IMG/VR virus record: IMGVR_UViG_3300033153_008633
Span: 1-40,488 of that record
DNA length: 40,488 bases
Strand: one strand, 5' to 3'
From: a virus
Shown: piece by piece, positions 6,539 to 13,314 of the stretch
Numbering within the stretch: position 1 is the first letter of the stretch
Layout: each line of letters starts with the position of its first letter
Translations under genes and position numbers: made by a program
The notes under the pieces: generated by a model
The model's database searches: none
What the model was told of the DNA's origin: nothing
The model's input: the letters and a program-made list of their open reading frames with translations, nothing else

Positions 6539-6844
6539 TTTTCCACACTCTTGTAATAATTTATATAATCTAGGTGCGGATGCATATTCTTTTTCTTCTA
6601 AATATAATTTAACTAAGTTATTCCAATTAGTATATATTTTTCTCCAAATAGGATAACATATTGCAGTTGATTGAATTAAATATTTAGCATCTTTTGATAA
6701 TGGATTGAATCCCATACATTCAAGTAAATGAATACATCTTACAAAATCACTTGGATCCAAAGGTATGCAAGGATTCTCTTTTAATATTTTCATTTTAACT
6801 GATGCTATAGTTAAACTACTTTCACCATAATCGTTCCATCTCAT
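6536..6844 (-). CDS. Hypothetical helical protein, 102 aa
   Basis: All-helical with several cysteines and tryptophans; no family recognised. The ATG overlaps the upstream stop (ATGA), and GGTGGA provides the ribosome binding site. Confidence 0.6.
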   Translation of the reverse strand: MRWNDYGESSLTIASVKMKILKENPCIPLDPSDFVRCIHLLECMGFNPLSKDAKYLIQSTAICYPIWRKIYTNWNNLVKLYLEEKEYASAPRLYKLLQECGK

Positions 6845-7005
6845 TTTTCGTCTCCACCTAATGCTTTGGATACTTCTTCCGCTATAATTTTATCATGTTC
6901 AGTTTCAACAGCAAGCATCAATCTATTTGCTACATCTGAATTAAAACCTAAAGTTTTATTTAAAAATTTATAAATTAATTCCAATATATCTTTATTTAAT
7001 GCCAT
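6841..7005 (-). CDS. Hypothetical helical protein, 54 aa
   Basis: Starts MALNKDILELIYKFLNK; two predicted helices. The start codon overlaps the stop of the 40-residue zinc protein (TAATG) behind GCGGTGG; a longer frame from 7044 would run through that gene and is rejected. Confidence 0.6.
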   Translation of the reverse strand: MALNKDILELIYKFLNKTLGFNSDVANRLMLAVETEHDKIIAEEVSKALGGDEK

Positions 7006-7127
7006 TATGAAGCCACCGCAGTAGGTTTTGTACAAGTATAACAACTTTTCCTACCTGAATGTGAAGTTAAAAATTTAGTCTTACATATTTTACAAGTACA
7101 TTTCCATTGTAATTTTTCTTTTGCCAT
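7005..7127 (-). CDS. Zinc-ribbon mini-protein, 40 aa
   Basis: Has two C-x2-C knuckles (CTCKIC and CYTC) in a basic 40-residue chain, a textbook minimal zinc ribbon. It is coupled to the next gene by TAATG. Function unknown; such mini-ribbons in viruses may bind RNA polymerase or nucleic acid, which is inference only. Confidence 0.7.
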   Translation of the reverse strand: MAKEKLQWKCTCKICKTKFLTSHSGRKSCYTCTKPTAVAS

Positions 7128-7128
7128 T

Positions 7129-7338
7129 TCAATCATCCTTATTAATTAATAATTCATCAATCATGTTACTAGTACGATCTATTGATTTATTTATTGCATC
7201 AAAATCTTCATTAGCTACAGCTTTTTCAAAATTAGTTTTCTCATATTCCAAATAAGCAGTCCAATGACTTTTAGTTATAAGCACATCATCTTTAAGTTCT
7301 AAAACATTTCTACAAAATTCATAAAAAGTATAATCCAC
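7129..7338 (-). CDS. Hypothetical protein, 69 aa (GTG start)
   Basis: Helical acidic protein. A GTG at 7338 is chosen because AAGGTG lies 6 nt upstream; a GTG three codons earlier overlaps that site. The stop of the upstream winged-helix gene lies between, so expression is coupled. Confidence 0.5.
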   Translation of the reverse strand: MDYTFYEFCRNVLELKDDVLITKSHWTAYLEYEKTNFEKAVANEDFDAINKSIDRTSNMIDELLINKDD

Positions 7339-7339
7339 T

Positions 7340-7738
7340 TCAAACACCTTGTTTTATTTGATCAATTTCATTTATGATTCTATCTAACTGAAAAGAATTA
7401 GCTTTCTTTAACTTACTAAACAAATTATTTAATTCAGTTAAACTTAAACTAATAGATTCAGGAGAAATAATCTTTGCGCCTTCAGAAATTAATTTCCAAG
7501 AAATAACAGTCCGTTTAGTAATACTACAAATTCGCCTACAATCTTCAATAACTAGTCCTTGATCAAATAATTCTTTACGTCTAGGTCTTACTTTATTAGG
7601 ATCACTAAAACCTAAATTAAAAGCAAGTTCTGAATCAGTAGCACTTTTCAATTTCTTCAATGTCGTGAATACTTTTAATTGATCTTCACCCATTTGAGGT
7701 AAGTTATTATAACTCATCATACTAGTTTCCCTTATCAT
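7340..7738 (-). CDS. Winged-helix DNA-binding protein, 132 aa
   Basis: Residues about 18-85 form a winged helix: LKVFTTLKKLKSATDSELA leads into FSDPNKVRPRRKELFDQGL, the recognition helix, followed by a basic wing (RRICSITKRTVISW). The C-terminal 45 residues form a helix pair, perhaps for dimerisation. It is the first gene behind a strong early promoter (7739-7803), so it is probably made early and may regulate viral transcription or bind the origin. Could also be a replication initiator. Confidence 0.7.
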   Translation of the reverse strand: MIRETSMMSYNNLPQMGEDQLKVFTTLKKLKSATDSELAFNLGFSDPNKVRPRRKELFDQGLVIEDCRRICSITKRTVISWKLISEGAKIISPESISLSLTELNNLFSKLKKANSFQLDRIINEIDQIKQGV

Positions 7739-7803
7739 TTATTACACCTTATGTAATAGATAAGGTAATACTTATATATAAACGTTACGATTTTTTGGGA
7801 TAA
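7739..7803 (-). promoter_or_regulatory. Early-class promoter
   Basis: Minus strand: TTATCCCA, then AATCGTAAC, TATA box TTTATATATA, and 24 nt later TATTACATAAGGTGTAA, followed by the ATG at 7738. The upstream TTATCCCA and CGTAAC blocks are shared with the promoter at 97-160. Confidence 0.8.
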
Positions 7804-7804
7804 A

Positions 7805-8161
7805 TTAATAACCAAGAATTTTAGTTATCTGAGAAATAGTAGATTTTGCAGAAATTGCGATAACTGTCAAAGGATAATCTGTTTTTTTACGATCTATACT
7901 GTCTTGACCTTCACTATCATAAATTTCATAAACTACACCGTTAAAAAGATCAACACAATCTGCTCTTAAACCATTAGTAAATATAGCTTCTGTGATAAAA
8001 TCACAACCTGCACGTTTTAATAGTTTACAAACTTCAAGTTTAACTCTAATATGATCATCAGTTTCATTAGAACCCCAACGTAAACAGTTAGTTTTACGAT
8101 TGCTAATTCTGATTAGAGAAATATTTTTATTAATTCGTTCATATATTTGACGTTTATTCAT
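7805..8161 (-). CDS. Putative PD-(D/E)XK-like nuclease, 118 aa
   Basis: The central motif series DDHIRVKLEVCKLLKRAG, ADCVDLFNGVVYEI and DRKKTDYP resembles small restriction-like nucleases of the CoiA/PD-(D/E)XK type: a helix carrying His and Lys, an Asp at the end of a strand, and a Glu in the next strand. The canonical E-x-K is not intact (YEIYDSEG), so catalysis is uncertain. It could process replication or recombination intermediates, or degrade host DNA. Its start overlaps the end of the small RHH gene. Confidence 0.5.
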   Translation of the reverse strand: MNKRQIYERINKNISLIRISNRKTNCLRWGSNETDDHIRVKLEVCKLLKRAGCDFITEAIFTNGLRADCVDLFNGVVYEIYDSEGQDSIDRKKTDYPLTVIAISAKSTISQITKILGY

Positions 8162-8282
8162 TGTAAGATCTTATGATTTTTCTGATAGCAACGTCTTTAG
8201 AAGCAAGTTCGTGTTTTTCTTTAAATGCTTTAACAATATCGTTTTCTTCGTCAGTCATTTCAATTAATATTTTTTTCGACAT
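8154..8282 (-). CDS. Ribbon-helix-helix mini-protein, 42 aa
   Basis: Begins MSKKILIEMTDEENDIVKAF and continues with VAIRKIIR: one beta strand then two helices, the pattern of minimal Arc/CopG-type repressors. ATG follows AGGTGAT. It is the first gene behind its own early-class promoter, as expected for a self-regulating repressor. Confidence 0.65.
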   Translation of the reverse strand: MSKKILIEMTDEENDIVKAFKEKHELASKDVAIRKIIRSYNE

Positions 8283-8331
8283 AATATCACCTGTAATATA
8301 ATAAATAACACTCCATATATAAATGTTACGG
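8283..8331 (-). promoter_or_regulatory. Early-class promoter
   Basis: Minus strand: CCGTAAC, TATA box TTTATATATG and, 25 nt after the first T, TATTACAGGTGATATTATG. The TAA of CGTAAC is also the stop codon of the upstream 47-residue gene, so promoter and coding sequence overlap. The right half of the TTACA-TGTAA palindrome is absent here. Confidence 0.7.
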
Positions 8332-8469
8332 AAAAGTTAACTCTGATTGAAATACATCACTCAAAGTTTTATCATTCCCGCATTTTGAACAAATAAATAA
8401 AGCTCTAGCTTTACGAATAGATATAGTCATAATTTGACACTCCGCACACCATGATAATTCATCATTCAT
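8326..8469 (-). CDS. Zinc-ribbon mini-protein, 47 aa
   Basis: Contains CAEC and CSKC knuckles 19 residues apart, a classic rubredoxin-like zinc ribbon. The ATG overlaps the upstream stop by 4 nt (ATGA). Confidence 0.7.
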   Translation of the reverse strand: MNDELSWCAECQIMTISIRKARALFICSKCGNDKTLSDVFQSELTFP

Positions 8470-8618
8470 TTTTTTCTCTTAAGATAATATATCCATTCAC
8501 CGATATAAAAACCAACTATATAAAATACAATGCAACCAATAATATCTAAATTAGTTTCACAAAAATAACCCATTATCAAACCTGAAATATATAATCCTAT
8601 TAATAATAATTTACTCAT
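8466..8618 (-). CDS. Small two-helix membrane protein, 50 aa
   Basis: Two hydrophobic stretches (about residues 3-19 and 26-41) separated by a short polar turn with Cys20, then a basic tail ending KRKK. It follows the positive-inside pattern of a membrane hairpin. Function unknown: a holin-like or superinfection-exclusion role is conceivable, though its early-operon position argues against lysis. Confidence 0.65.
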   Translation of the reverse strand: MSKLLLIGLYISGLIMGYFCETNLDIIGCIVFYIVGFYIGEWIYYLKRKK

Positions 8619-8779
8619 CGTTTTACCTGTAGATTATGAATTTTTTTACTGATTATCAAACCTTCTGCAAATAAATTTAAATCTAACTCCTCTTTTACAT
8701 TAGTTGAAAGATTATAATATTTCATAACAGCCTTAATTACTTCATCTCGTGTAAATGTATATATTTCTTCATGTTTCAT
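8615..8779 (-). CDS. Hypothetical protein, 54 aa
   Basis: Begins MKHEEIYTFTRDEVIKAVMKYY, a helix-rich sequence of the sort found in small viral accessory proteins. AGGTGAT lies 3 nt from the ATG; the stop overlaps the next start (ATGA). Confidence 0.6.
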   Translation of the reverse strand: MKHEEIYTFTRDEVIKAVMKYYNLSTNVKEELDLNLFAEGLIISKKIHNLQVKR

Positions 8780-8783
8780 ATTA

Positions 8784-9056
8784 TCACCTGTTTTTTATTT
8801 TATTTAATGCGGAATTAATATTAAAATTAGATATTGCAGCATAGGCATTTCTTAGCATTCTTTGTCCTTTGTATAACATTCCTTTCAGACCTTCAACGTC
8901 ATCACTATGTATTAAATCGTGACATGTTCTACAAACTGTAACTGTTGCATTATAGTTTGGATTCATTCTTCTAGGGATCGCATGATGAGCTGTTAAATCT
9001 TCTTTATTTCCGCAACTCATACACTCATCACATCTAACTTGAGTTTCAACTTTCAT
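8784..9056 (-). CDS. HNH endonuclease domain protein, 90 aa
   Basis: Complete small HNH fold: zinc knuckle CxxC...CG (Cys12 and Cys15), His-His at 24-25, the Asn-rich connector, then CRTCH (Cys42, Cys45, His46) and His50. The helical C-terminal tail has no recognised domain. It is the second HNH protein in this genome and unlike the one at 307-687. The role could be packaging cleavage, recombination or host DNA breakdown. Confidence 0.85.
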   Translation of the reverse strand: MKVETQVRCDECMSCGNKEDLTAHHAIPRRMNPNYNATVTVCRTCHDLIHSDDVEGLKGMLYKGQRMLRNAYAAISNFNINSALNKIKNR

Positions 9057-9277
9057 TTTTTCAACTCTCTAATAATATGTTCTCGTATTCGTTCAGTTCC
9101 TTCAAGAATAAAATCATCTTGCAGTTCCCATTCAGATCCATCAAATATATAAAAAGTTGAATTAATCTCCATAACACAAAATCTTATTTCACCAGTTTGT
9201 TTATGTTTAAATTGTTTTATTTTAATATCTAATTTTGGAAATTTAGCATTAAAAATTGCATATTCTATTTCATTCAT
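9053..9277 (-). CDS. Hypothetical protein, 74 aa
   Basis: Mixed alpha/beta protein. The start at 9277 (MNEIEYAIFNAKF) is supported by GGGGTGA 5 nt upstream; longer frames run back into the preceding gene. The stop overlaps the HNH start. Confidence 0.6.
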   Translation of the reverse strand: MNEIEYAIFNAKFPKLDIKIKQFKHKQTGEIRFCVMEINSTFYIFDGSEWELQDDFILEGTERIREHIIRELKK

Positions 9278-9641
9278 TAAGTTCACCCCGTAATTTATCA
9301 AGCATTATTTTAAAATCTTTTAATTTCAAATCTAAAGTATATGTATTATTAAACAAATTTAACATAGATTCAACACTATATGTTTCTTCTCCTGATTCAA
9401 CTTTAATTATATTAGGAATAATTGTATTAATTAAAAATTGTCTTTGCATATCTGTTAATTTAAATTCATCATCATCATGTTCAGATATTTTAGTATTTTT
9501 ATATTCTTTTTTTATCCAAATATCTAACGATAACCTCAAAACTTCATGTTTATTTAATTCAGGATGAGTTTTAAAAAATTTATCTTGATCTTGATATAGA
9601 TGAAGAGATTCTTCTGATTTTATTGATTTATTCCTTGTCAT
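9270..9641 (-). CDS. RHH-like putative regulator, 123 aa
   Basis: Residues about 20-50 could be a ribbon-helix-helix. The C-terminal domain (LTDMQRQFLINTIIPNIIKVESGEE... then FKIMLDKL) aligns with that of the adjacent gene at 9628-10020, with shared I-x3-I-x-P, a Y-x-L element and F-x3-L-D. Together they look like paralogous DNA-binding proteins with a common oligomerisation domain. It overlaps its neighbour by 14 nt. Confidence 0.55.
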   Translation of the reverse strand: MTRNKSIKSEESLHLYQDQDKFFKTHPELNKHEVLRLSLDIWIKKEYKNTKISEHDDDEFKLTDMQRQFLINTIIPNIIKVESGEETYSVESMLNLFNNTYTLDLKLKDFKIMLDKLRGELNE

Positions 9642-10020
9642 TTTTCACCTTATACAAATCTAAATAATAATTAAATTGTCTCATATTAATTCCTAAACCA
9701 TAATCATGATTAATTAATCTTAGTAATGCTGTTTTATCTCTACCTTGTTTTACTCGTGGTAAAGCTATTTGTCTGATCCAATTAATTATATGTTCAGGTA
9801 GCTCATTTATTTTTAAATTAGATTTCATTTGATCCACGTTTGATTTTCGTTTAATCAATTCAACTTCTAATTCTTTTATTTTACGTTCTTCAAGTTCAAC
9901 ACTCATAAATTTATCAAAATATATTTCATTAATCCAATCACTTAAATTTTTTATATTAGGATTTATTTTTGAATGAGCAAGAATTTCAGTATCTATTTTA
10001 ATAGAAGTTGTAACTCTCAT
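9628..10020 (-). CDS. RHH-like putative regulator, 130 aa
   Basis: Starts MRVTTSIKIDTEILAHSKIN..., a ribbon-helix-helix-like N-terminus (strand TSIKID, helix, then NLSDWINEIYFDKF). A coiled-coil linker (about 45-75) and a C-terminal domain shared with the neighbouring protein follow. The start at 10020 has GAGGA 5 nt upstream. As one of the first genes of the leftward early operon next to the divergent control region, it is a good candidate for binding the TTACA-TGTAA operators, an inference from position and fold. Confidence 0.65.
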   Translation of the reverse strand: MRVTTSIKIDTEILAHSKINPNIKNLSDWINEIYFDKFMSVELEERKIKELEVELIKRKSNVDQMKSNLKINELPEHIINWIRQIALPRVKQGRDKTALLRLINHDYGLGINMRQFNYYLDLYKVKNDKE

Positions 10021-10054
10021 GGCTTTCCTCACATTTACACACATTTTTATTCAT
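9998..10054 (-). CDS. Possible leader peptide, 18 codons
   Basis: The conserved GGTGTAATAA leader that starts other operons leads here into ATG at 10054 and an 18-codon frame, MNKNVCKCEESHESYNFY. It overlaps the start of the regulator gene in another frame. Either this is a translated leader peptide or the ribosomes reinitiate at 10020. Coding is uncertain. Confidence 0.3.
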   Translation of the reverse strand: MNKNVCKCEESHESYNFY

Positions 10055-10125
10055 TTATTACACCCGATTTTATTTCAATATATAACAATGTATATAACGT
10101 CAATATATAAATGTTACGTTTTTTA
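10055..10125 (-). promoter_or_regulatory. Leftward early promoter
   Basis: Minus strand: AACGTAAC then TATA box TTTATATATT (about 10112-10103). Unlike its relatives it lacks TATTACA at 24 nt and has a longer leader ending AAAATCGGGTGTAATAA. It would drive the long leftward early operon. Confidence 0.65.
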
Positions 10126-10523
10126 TTACATTTTGTAAAGGTTATATACATTTAGTTAACTTGTATATACAAAAAACTACTCTCTGAATCTAAAAGAGTA
10201 TCTAATAAAAGATATATATGGTGTATATATATACATAGAGAGATTACCTCTTTATACTACTATATTATTTTCCAGTAGAAATTATAGGGTGTCAAATACC
10301 CGTTTAGTTCATATGGAAATGATAATTATAATAACAAATATGTATTTTTTTAACCTTGATTTCCATTCGAGCACAATTTCCATTGGAATTATGATTTTAA
10401 CAATTTATATTGTTTATTTTCATAATTTTTTTAGTATTTGTATATACACCGTATATATCTTTTTTTATTCTGAATATTCAACGCAGCACATATTCATAAA
10501 TATTTACAAATCTCGAAATATAG
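10126..10523. promoter_or_regulatory. Divergent intergenic control region; candidate origin
   Basis: About 400 bp without a credible gene between the two early operons. It holds several palindromic TGTATATACA-type sites (near 10161, 10220 and 10438) and ATTTCCAT twice on the plus strand (about 10369 and 10376-10383) with its inverse ATGGAAAT near 10313. A TTCCA-T-TGGAA palindrome lies at about 10377-10387, a GGGT/ACCC hairpin near 10287-10301, and TGAATATTCA near 10470. Such clustered short repeats in very AT-rich DNA fit operators and/or a replication origin; neither is proven. Confidence 0.45.
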
Positions 10524-10573
10524 ATACATTTATATATTAGTGTTACTTTATATATTACATAAGGTGTAATACT
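10524..10573 (+). promoter_or_regulatory. Rightward early-class promoter
   Basis: ACATTTATATATTA (10526-10539) contains the TATA box, and exactly 24 nt after its first T comes TATTACATAAGGTGTAA, followed by ACT and ATG at 10574. CGTAAC is not present upstream. It drives the rightward arm. Confidence 0.8.
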
Positions 10574-10849
10574 ATGATGAACGAAATAAATACAAATGAA
10601 GAACTTCACGACCTACTTTTAAAATTAGGTTATAAAGTTGTAGCTGTACCTGACGAAGCGACTATTTATGAAAAAGGCGATGTTTCTGTAATAGTAAATG
10701 ATGCATTAGTTTCTAAAGAATCCAAGGATGAGAATAAAATAGTAGCAGAAATTACTTTTGGATTAACTAAAAAATTAAGTGAAGGAATTGTTAAACATAA
10801 AGTCGAACATATGGCTTCAATCTTTGAAGAAGTTCAAAAACGGTGTTAA
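10574..10849 (+). CDS. Hypothetical protein, 91 aa
   Basis: First gene of the rightward operon. Alpha/beta pattern with ELHDLLLKLGYKVVAV at the N-terminus, resembling small accessory folds. The ATG at 10574 has GGTG 7 nt upstream; the next codon is also ATG. No family recognised. Confidence 0.65.
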   Translation: MMNEINTNEELHDLLLKLGYKVVAVPDEATIYEKGDVSVIVNDALVSKESKDENKIVAEITFGLTKKLSEGIVKHKVEHMASIFEEVQKRC

Positions 10850-10850
10850 A

Positions 10851-11048
10851 ATGGATGAAGCAATAAAAGAAAAAATAGATGCAGCACTTGAAGAATTAGA
10901 CTGGGCTGATGAAAATATTTCAGAAATAATGTCTGGTTTTTTTAATTCACCACAAGAAGCAATGGACTTATCTAAAGGAGAAATTTCAGATTCACATTAT
11001 ATAAGTTTATATGAACTTTTAAATATAGAAGAAGATGAAGGAGAATAA
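10851..11048 (+). CDS. Hypothetical acidic protein, 65 aa
   Basis: Strongly acidic, helical (MDEAIKEKIDAALEELDWADE...). The start at 10851 lies 1 nt after the upstream stop behind CGGTG; a longer in-frame start at 10779 lies inside the previous gene. Function unknown. Confidence 0.6.
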   Translation: MDEAIKEKIDAALEELDWADENISEIMSGFFNSPQEAMDLSKGEISDSHYISLYELLNIEEDEGE

Positions 11049-11049
11049 A

Positions 11050-11472
11050 ATGATAAATAAAGAATTAGTTAAAGAATTAAAAGTGTTTCAAAGTAATTTG
11101 GAAGACAGTAAGGCAGAATTAAAAAAATTACAAGATCAATTTAATAAAGATAATCAATATTTATTTAACATAATTATTGAATTAAATAAAGATATTTCAG
11201 AAACTAAAACAATATTATCTGAAGAAATAATAGCTGAATATAAGGAAACTGGAGTTAAAAAATTATTCGGTGGTCTTGGAGTTAGAACAAGTAAAACACT
11301 AAATTATAATAAATCTGATGCATTTAAATGGGCTACGGAGCATAATTTATTTTTAACAGTAGATACTGCGTCTTTTGAAAGTATGGCTAAAACAAGCAAC
11401 TTAGACTTTGTTACAATTGAAACTGTGGATAAAGCAACATTTCCTAAGGAAATAAAACTGGAAGGTGACTAA
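11050..11472 (+). CDS. Coiled-coil early protein, Gp157-like candidate, 140 aa
   Basis: Residues 1-65 are a coiled coil; the rest reads GVKKLFGGLGVRTSKTLNYNKSDAFKWATEHN and resembles the tail of phage recombination-associated Gp157-like proteins, which are often encoded near annealases. Here the DUF1071 annealase lies 1 kb downstream in the same direction, which supports a recombination role. The match is by eye and weak. GGAG precedes the ATG at 11050. Confidence 0.5.
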   Translation: MINKELVKELKVFQSNLEDSKAELKKLQDQFNKDNQYLFNIIIELNKDISETKTILSEEIIAEYKETGVKKLFGGLGVRTSKTLNYNKSDAFKWATEHNLFLTVDTASFESMAKTSNLDFVTIETVDKATFPKEIKLEGD

Positions 11473-11473
11473 T

Positions 11474-11755
11474 ATGGATGAAAAAGATTATAAACAATTT
11501 AAAACAGTATCAGTGGAGTTCATACACAATGAATTTATTCCTGATCCAGATTATACTAAATTTATGTTAAGTCTTGAGAATCAGACAATTACTTTAAATC
11601 ATCAAGAATTTGTTGATAAATGTATTAGTACAGTAAGAGTTAAAAATGCTTTAGAAAAATATATAAAAACTCATGAATCTGGATTAAATCATATAAATGC
11701 AAATACGGAGTTAAAGGATATTTTAAAAGAATTATGTTTAGGTGATTTAAAATGA
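11474..11755 (+). CDS. Hypothetical protein, 93 aa
   Basis: Beta-rich first half, helical second half. The ATG at 11474 follows GGTGA by 5 nt. Its stop overlaps the next start (ATGA). Confidence 0.6.
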   Translation: MDEKDYKQFKTVSVEFIHNEFIPDPDYTKFMLSLENQTITLNHQEFVDKCISTVRVKNALEKYIKTHESGLNHINANTELKDILKELCLGDLK

Positions 11756-11940
11756 TTACTCAATTAAAAGAAGGACGAAAATATAATGTATATTATCCTG
11801 GACAAAATAATAACGATGATAATAATAAATTTATTGAATTGATTAGAATAACATATACAGAATGTCAATTTGAAACATTCATAGCAATGGCAGGTTTATC
11901 AAACATTCAATTCGTAGAAGTTATAAAGGATGTGGAATAA
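11752..11940 (+). CDS. Hypothetical protein, 62 aa
   Basis: Begins MITQLKEGRKYNVYYPG, a beta-rich small domain. The initiation region is GGTGATTTAAAATG, the same sequence as at the tail tube gene except that the tube gene has ATA in place of ATG. Function unknown. Confidence 0.6.
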   Translation: MITQLKEGRKYNVYYPGQNNNDDNNKFIELIRITYTECQFETFIAMAGLSNIQFVEVIKDVE

Positions 11941-12032
11941 TGGTTTTAATGTGTTGCGATTGTAACAATAAAATAAAACTACATGAAACAGATTGCGAAT
12001 ACTGTGGATGTAGTTGTTTTGAAGATGGTTAA
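11940..12032 (+). CDS. Cys-rich zinc mini-protein, 30 aa
   Basis: Starts at TAATG, overlapping the upstream stop. The peptide MVLMCCDCNNKIKLHETDCE YCGCSC... holds seven cysteines in 30 residues, including CCDC and CEYCGCSC, enough for a compact zinc site. Too short for family assignment. Confidence 0.55.
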   Translation: MVLMCCDCNNKIKLHETDCEYCGCSCFEDG

Positions 12033-12036
12033 TAAA

Positions 12037-12309
12037 ATGGAAAAAGAAAATAAAAAAGGATTAAACACAGGAGATCAATTCCTAGGTTGTAGAATGAAAG
12101 TAAGTGTTGCTATGGATTTAATATATAGAGCAATGATGGAGAAAAAGGAACATATTGATTTCCCAGCATATAAGCAAATTAGAACTAATGATTCTCAACC
12201 ACACTATAGTAGCCCTCAAGTTGCAATTTGGATCAAGAAAAAGAAAGCAGTTCCTGAAGAAGATATTGCTATCGAGGAAGAATCTACAACTACTGTAGAA
12301 AATATTTAA
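12037..12309 (+). CDS. Hypothetical protein, 90 aa
   Basis: Helical; contains FLGCRMKVSVAMDLIYRAMMEKKEH and an acidic tail. The ATG at 12037 follows the stop of the Cys-rich gene by 4 nt. It is the last gene before a U-tract and hairpin. Confidence 0.55.
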   Translation: MEKENKKGLNTGDQFLGCRMKVSVAMDLIYRAMMEKKEHIDFPAYKQIRTNDSQPHYSSPQVAIWIKKKKAVPEEDIAIEEESTTTVENI

Positions 12310-12356
12310 TTTTTTTTATTTTTATACCACTATTTTTTAAATAATTTGGTGGTATA
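12310..12356 (+). terminator. U-tract plus hairpin terminator
   Basis: Eight T residues at 12310-12317 and further T runs follow the last codon of the upstream gene. An 8-bp inverted repeat TATACCAC/GTGGTATA comes next (12323-12330 and 12349-12356, loop 18 nt). The U-run is the probable stop signal in archaea; the hairpin may be an mRNA end or an additional regulatory structure. Confidence 0.6.
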
Positions 12357-12369
12357 GTTTATTTCTATA

Positions 12370-12423
12370 AATAGAAACATTTATATATACTTATTACCTT
12401 ATCTATTACATACGGTGTAACAG
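12370..12423 (+). promoter_or_regulatory. Early-class promoter for recombination genes
   Basis: GAAACATTTATATATACTTA contains the TATA box at about 12380; TATTACATACGGTGTAA starts exactly 24 nt after its first T and runs into CAG and ATG at 12424. Only one base differs from the block at the other operons (ACGG instead of AAGG). Confidence 0.85.
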
Positions 12424-12825
12424 ATGGAAAATATATATGAACAATTAAAGGGAAAAGAACTAGAAATCACTAAGAAGGGAACATTTAATTATTCTAGCTG
12501 GTCAGATGTATGGGATGAAGTTCTGCAATTTGATGATAAAGCAACATTCGAAGTACATGAAACTGAAAAGGGATTTCCTGCATTTATTAATATAACTGGA
12601 GGATTGGTTAAAGTATCAGTAACAATAAAAGAATTAACACGATCTCAATGGCTACCTATTATGAATAATTTTAATGCATCTATACCTAAAGACTCTATTA
12701 AATCAACAGATGTAAATAAAACTATTCAAAGATGTTTAGTTAAATGTATAGCATTATTCGGATTAGGTTTATATATTTATCAGGGCGAAGATTTACCTAC
12801 GGACGATAAACATGAAACTAATTAA
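12424..12825 (+). CDS. DUF1071 single-strand annealing protein (Sak-type)
   Basis: 133 residues. Family hallmarks are visible: NYSSWSDVWDEV near the N-terminus, then LPIMNNFNASIP, then IQRCLVKCIALFGLGLYIYQGEDLP at the C-terminus. DUF1071 proteins belong to the Sak/Rad52-like group of viral single-strand annealing recombinases. This one is short compared with typical members of about 150-250 residues but retains the conserved core. It is first behind a strong early promoter. It probably promotes annealing during replication or repair. It is the only recognisable DNA-metabolism enzyme of the rightward arm. Confidence 0.85.
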   Translation: MENIYEQLKGKELEITKKGTFNYSSWSDVWDEVLQFDDKATFEVHETEKGFPAFINITGGLVKVSVTIKELTRSQWLPIMNNFNASIPKDSIKSTDVNKTIQRCLVKCIALFGLGLYIYQGEDLPTDDKHETN

Positions 12826-13081
12826 AGTTGAATGTATTAAGTTTGAAGATGGAACAATCGTTCCTTTATCTGAATTGGATGGATATGCGATAGGTAAACT
12901 AATTATTAAGCATCCAAGTTTGATTGACAAAGTAGATATTTCAAAAATGAATGGATACGACTGGTCAAGATTATTATATTCAAGACCGAGTTTTATAAAT
13001 GTAGCAAATAAGGAATTAATTTCCGAAATTCAATGGGAATATATACTTAAAAAACAACCTAAATTAAAAAAATATGTGTGA
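12812..13081 (+). CDS. Helical-repeat protein, 89 aa
   Basis: Contains two to three units of a roughly 25-residue repeat with the pattern hPsLIDKVDISKMNGYDWSRLL, then RPSFINVANKELISEIQWEYIL and QPKL. This resembles solenoid repeats known from bacterial and viral proteins of unknown role. It overlaps the end of the annealase gene by 14 nt, so a link to its function is possible but unproven. Confidence 0.65.
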   Translation: MKLIKVECIKFEDGTIVPLSELDGYAIGKLIIKHPSLIDKVDISKMNGYDWSRLLYSRPSFINVANKELISEIQWEYILKKQPKLKKYV

Positions 13082-13313
13082 TGTGTGTGGGATGGAAGAA
13101 GATAAATGGATAACAATAAATGTAGAAGGTAAACCAATATTAATCAAAAAAGAAGGTCAAGCAAAAAAAATATGGTTCAAAGTTCAAGGTAAAGATGAGA
13201 ATTATACAATTAGTTTAGATTATTCATGTGAATGTAAAAGTCATAGTTTATTTCCATATAGATTATGTAAACATGTTAAGGCAGCATTAAAATTTTTATA
13301 TGAGCGTGGATAA
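13074..13313 (+). CDS. SWIM zinc-finger protein, 79 aa
   Basis: Ends in a SWIM motif: Cys52-x-Cys54, ten residues, then Cys65-x-His67 (CECKSHSLFPYRLCKH), preceded by three strands. SWIM fingers occur in archaeal and viral DNA-binding and recombination-mediator proteins. Its position next to the annealase fits a recombination partner. The N-terminal MCDVCG adds a possible metal site; an alternative start at 13092 would remove it. Confidence 0.75.
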   Translation: MCDVCGMEEDKWITINVEGKPILIKKEGQAKKIWFKVQGKDENYTISLDYSCECKSHSLFPYRLCKHVKAALKFLYERG

Positions 13314-13314
13314 A

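Noticed and set aside
9256-9567. Plus-strand open frame of 103 codons
   Set aside because: Antisense to the RHH-like gene; lacks initiation signals.
10289-10540. 83-codon open frame on the plus strand in the divergent region
   Set aside because: Overlaps the rightward TATA box, has no ribosome binding site, and its hydrophobic composition follows from AT-rich DNA.
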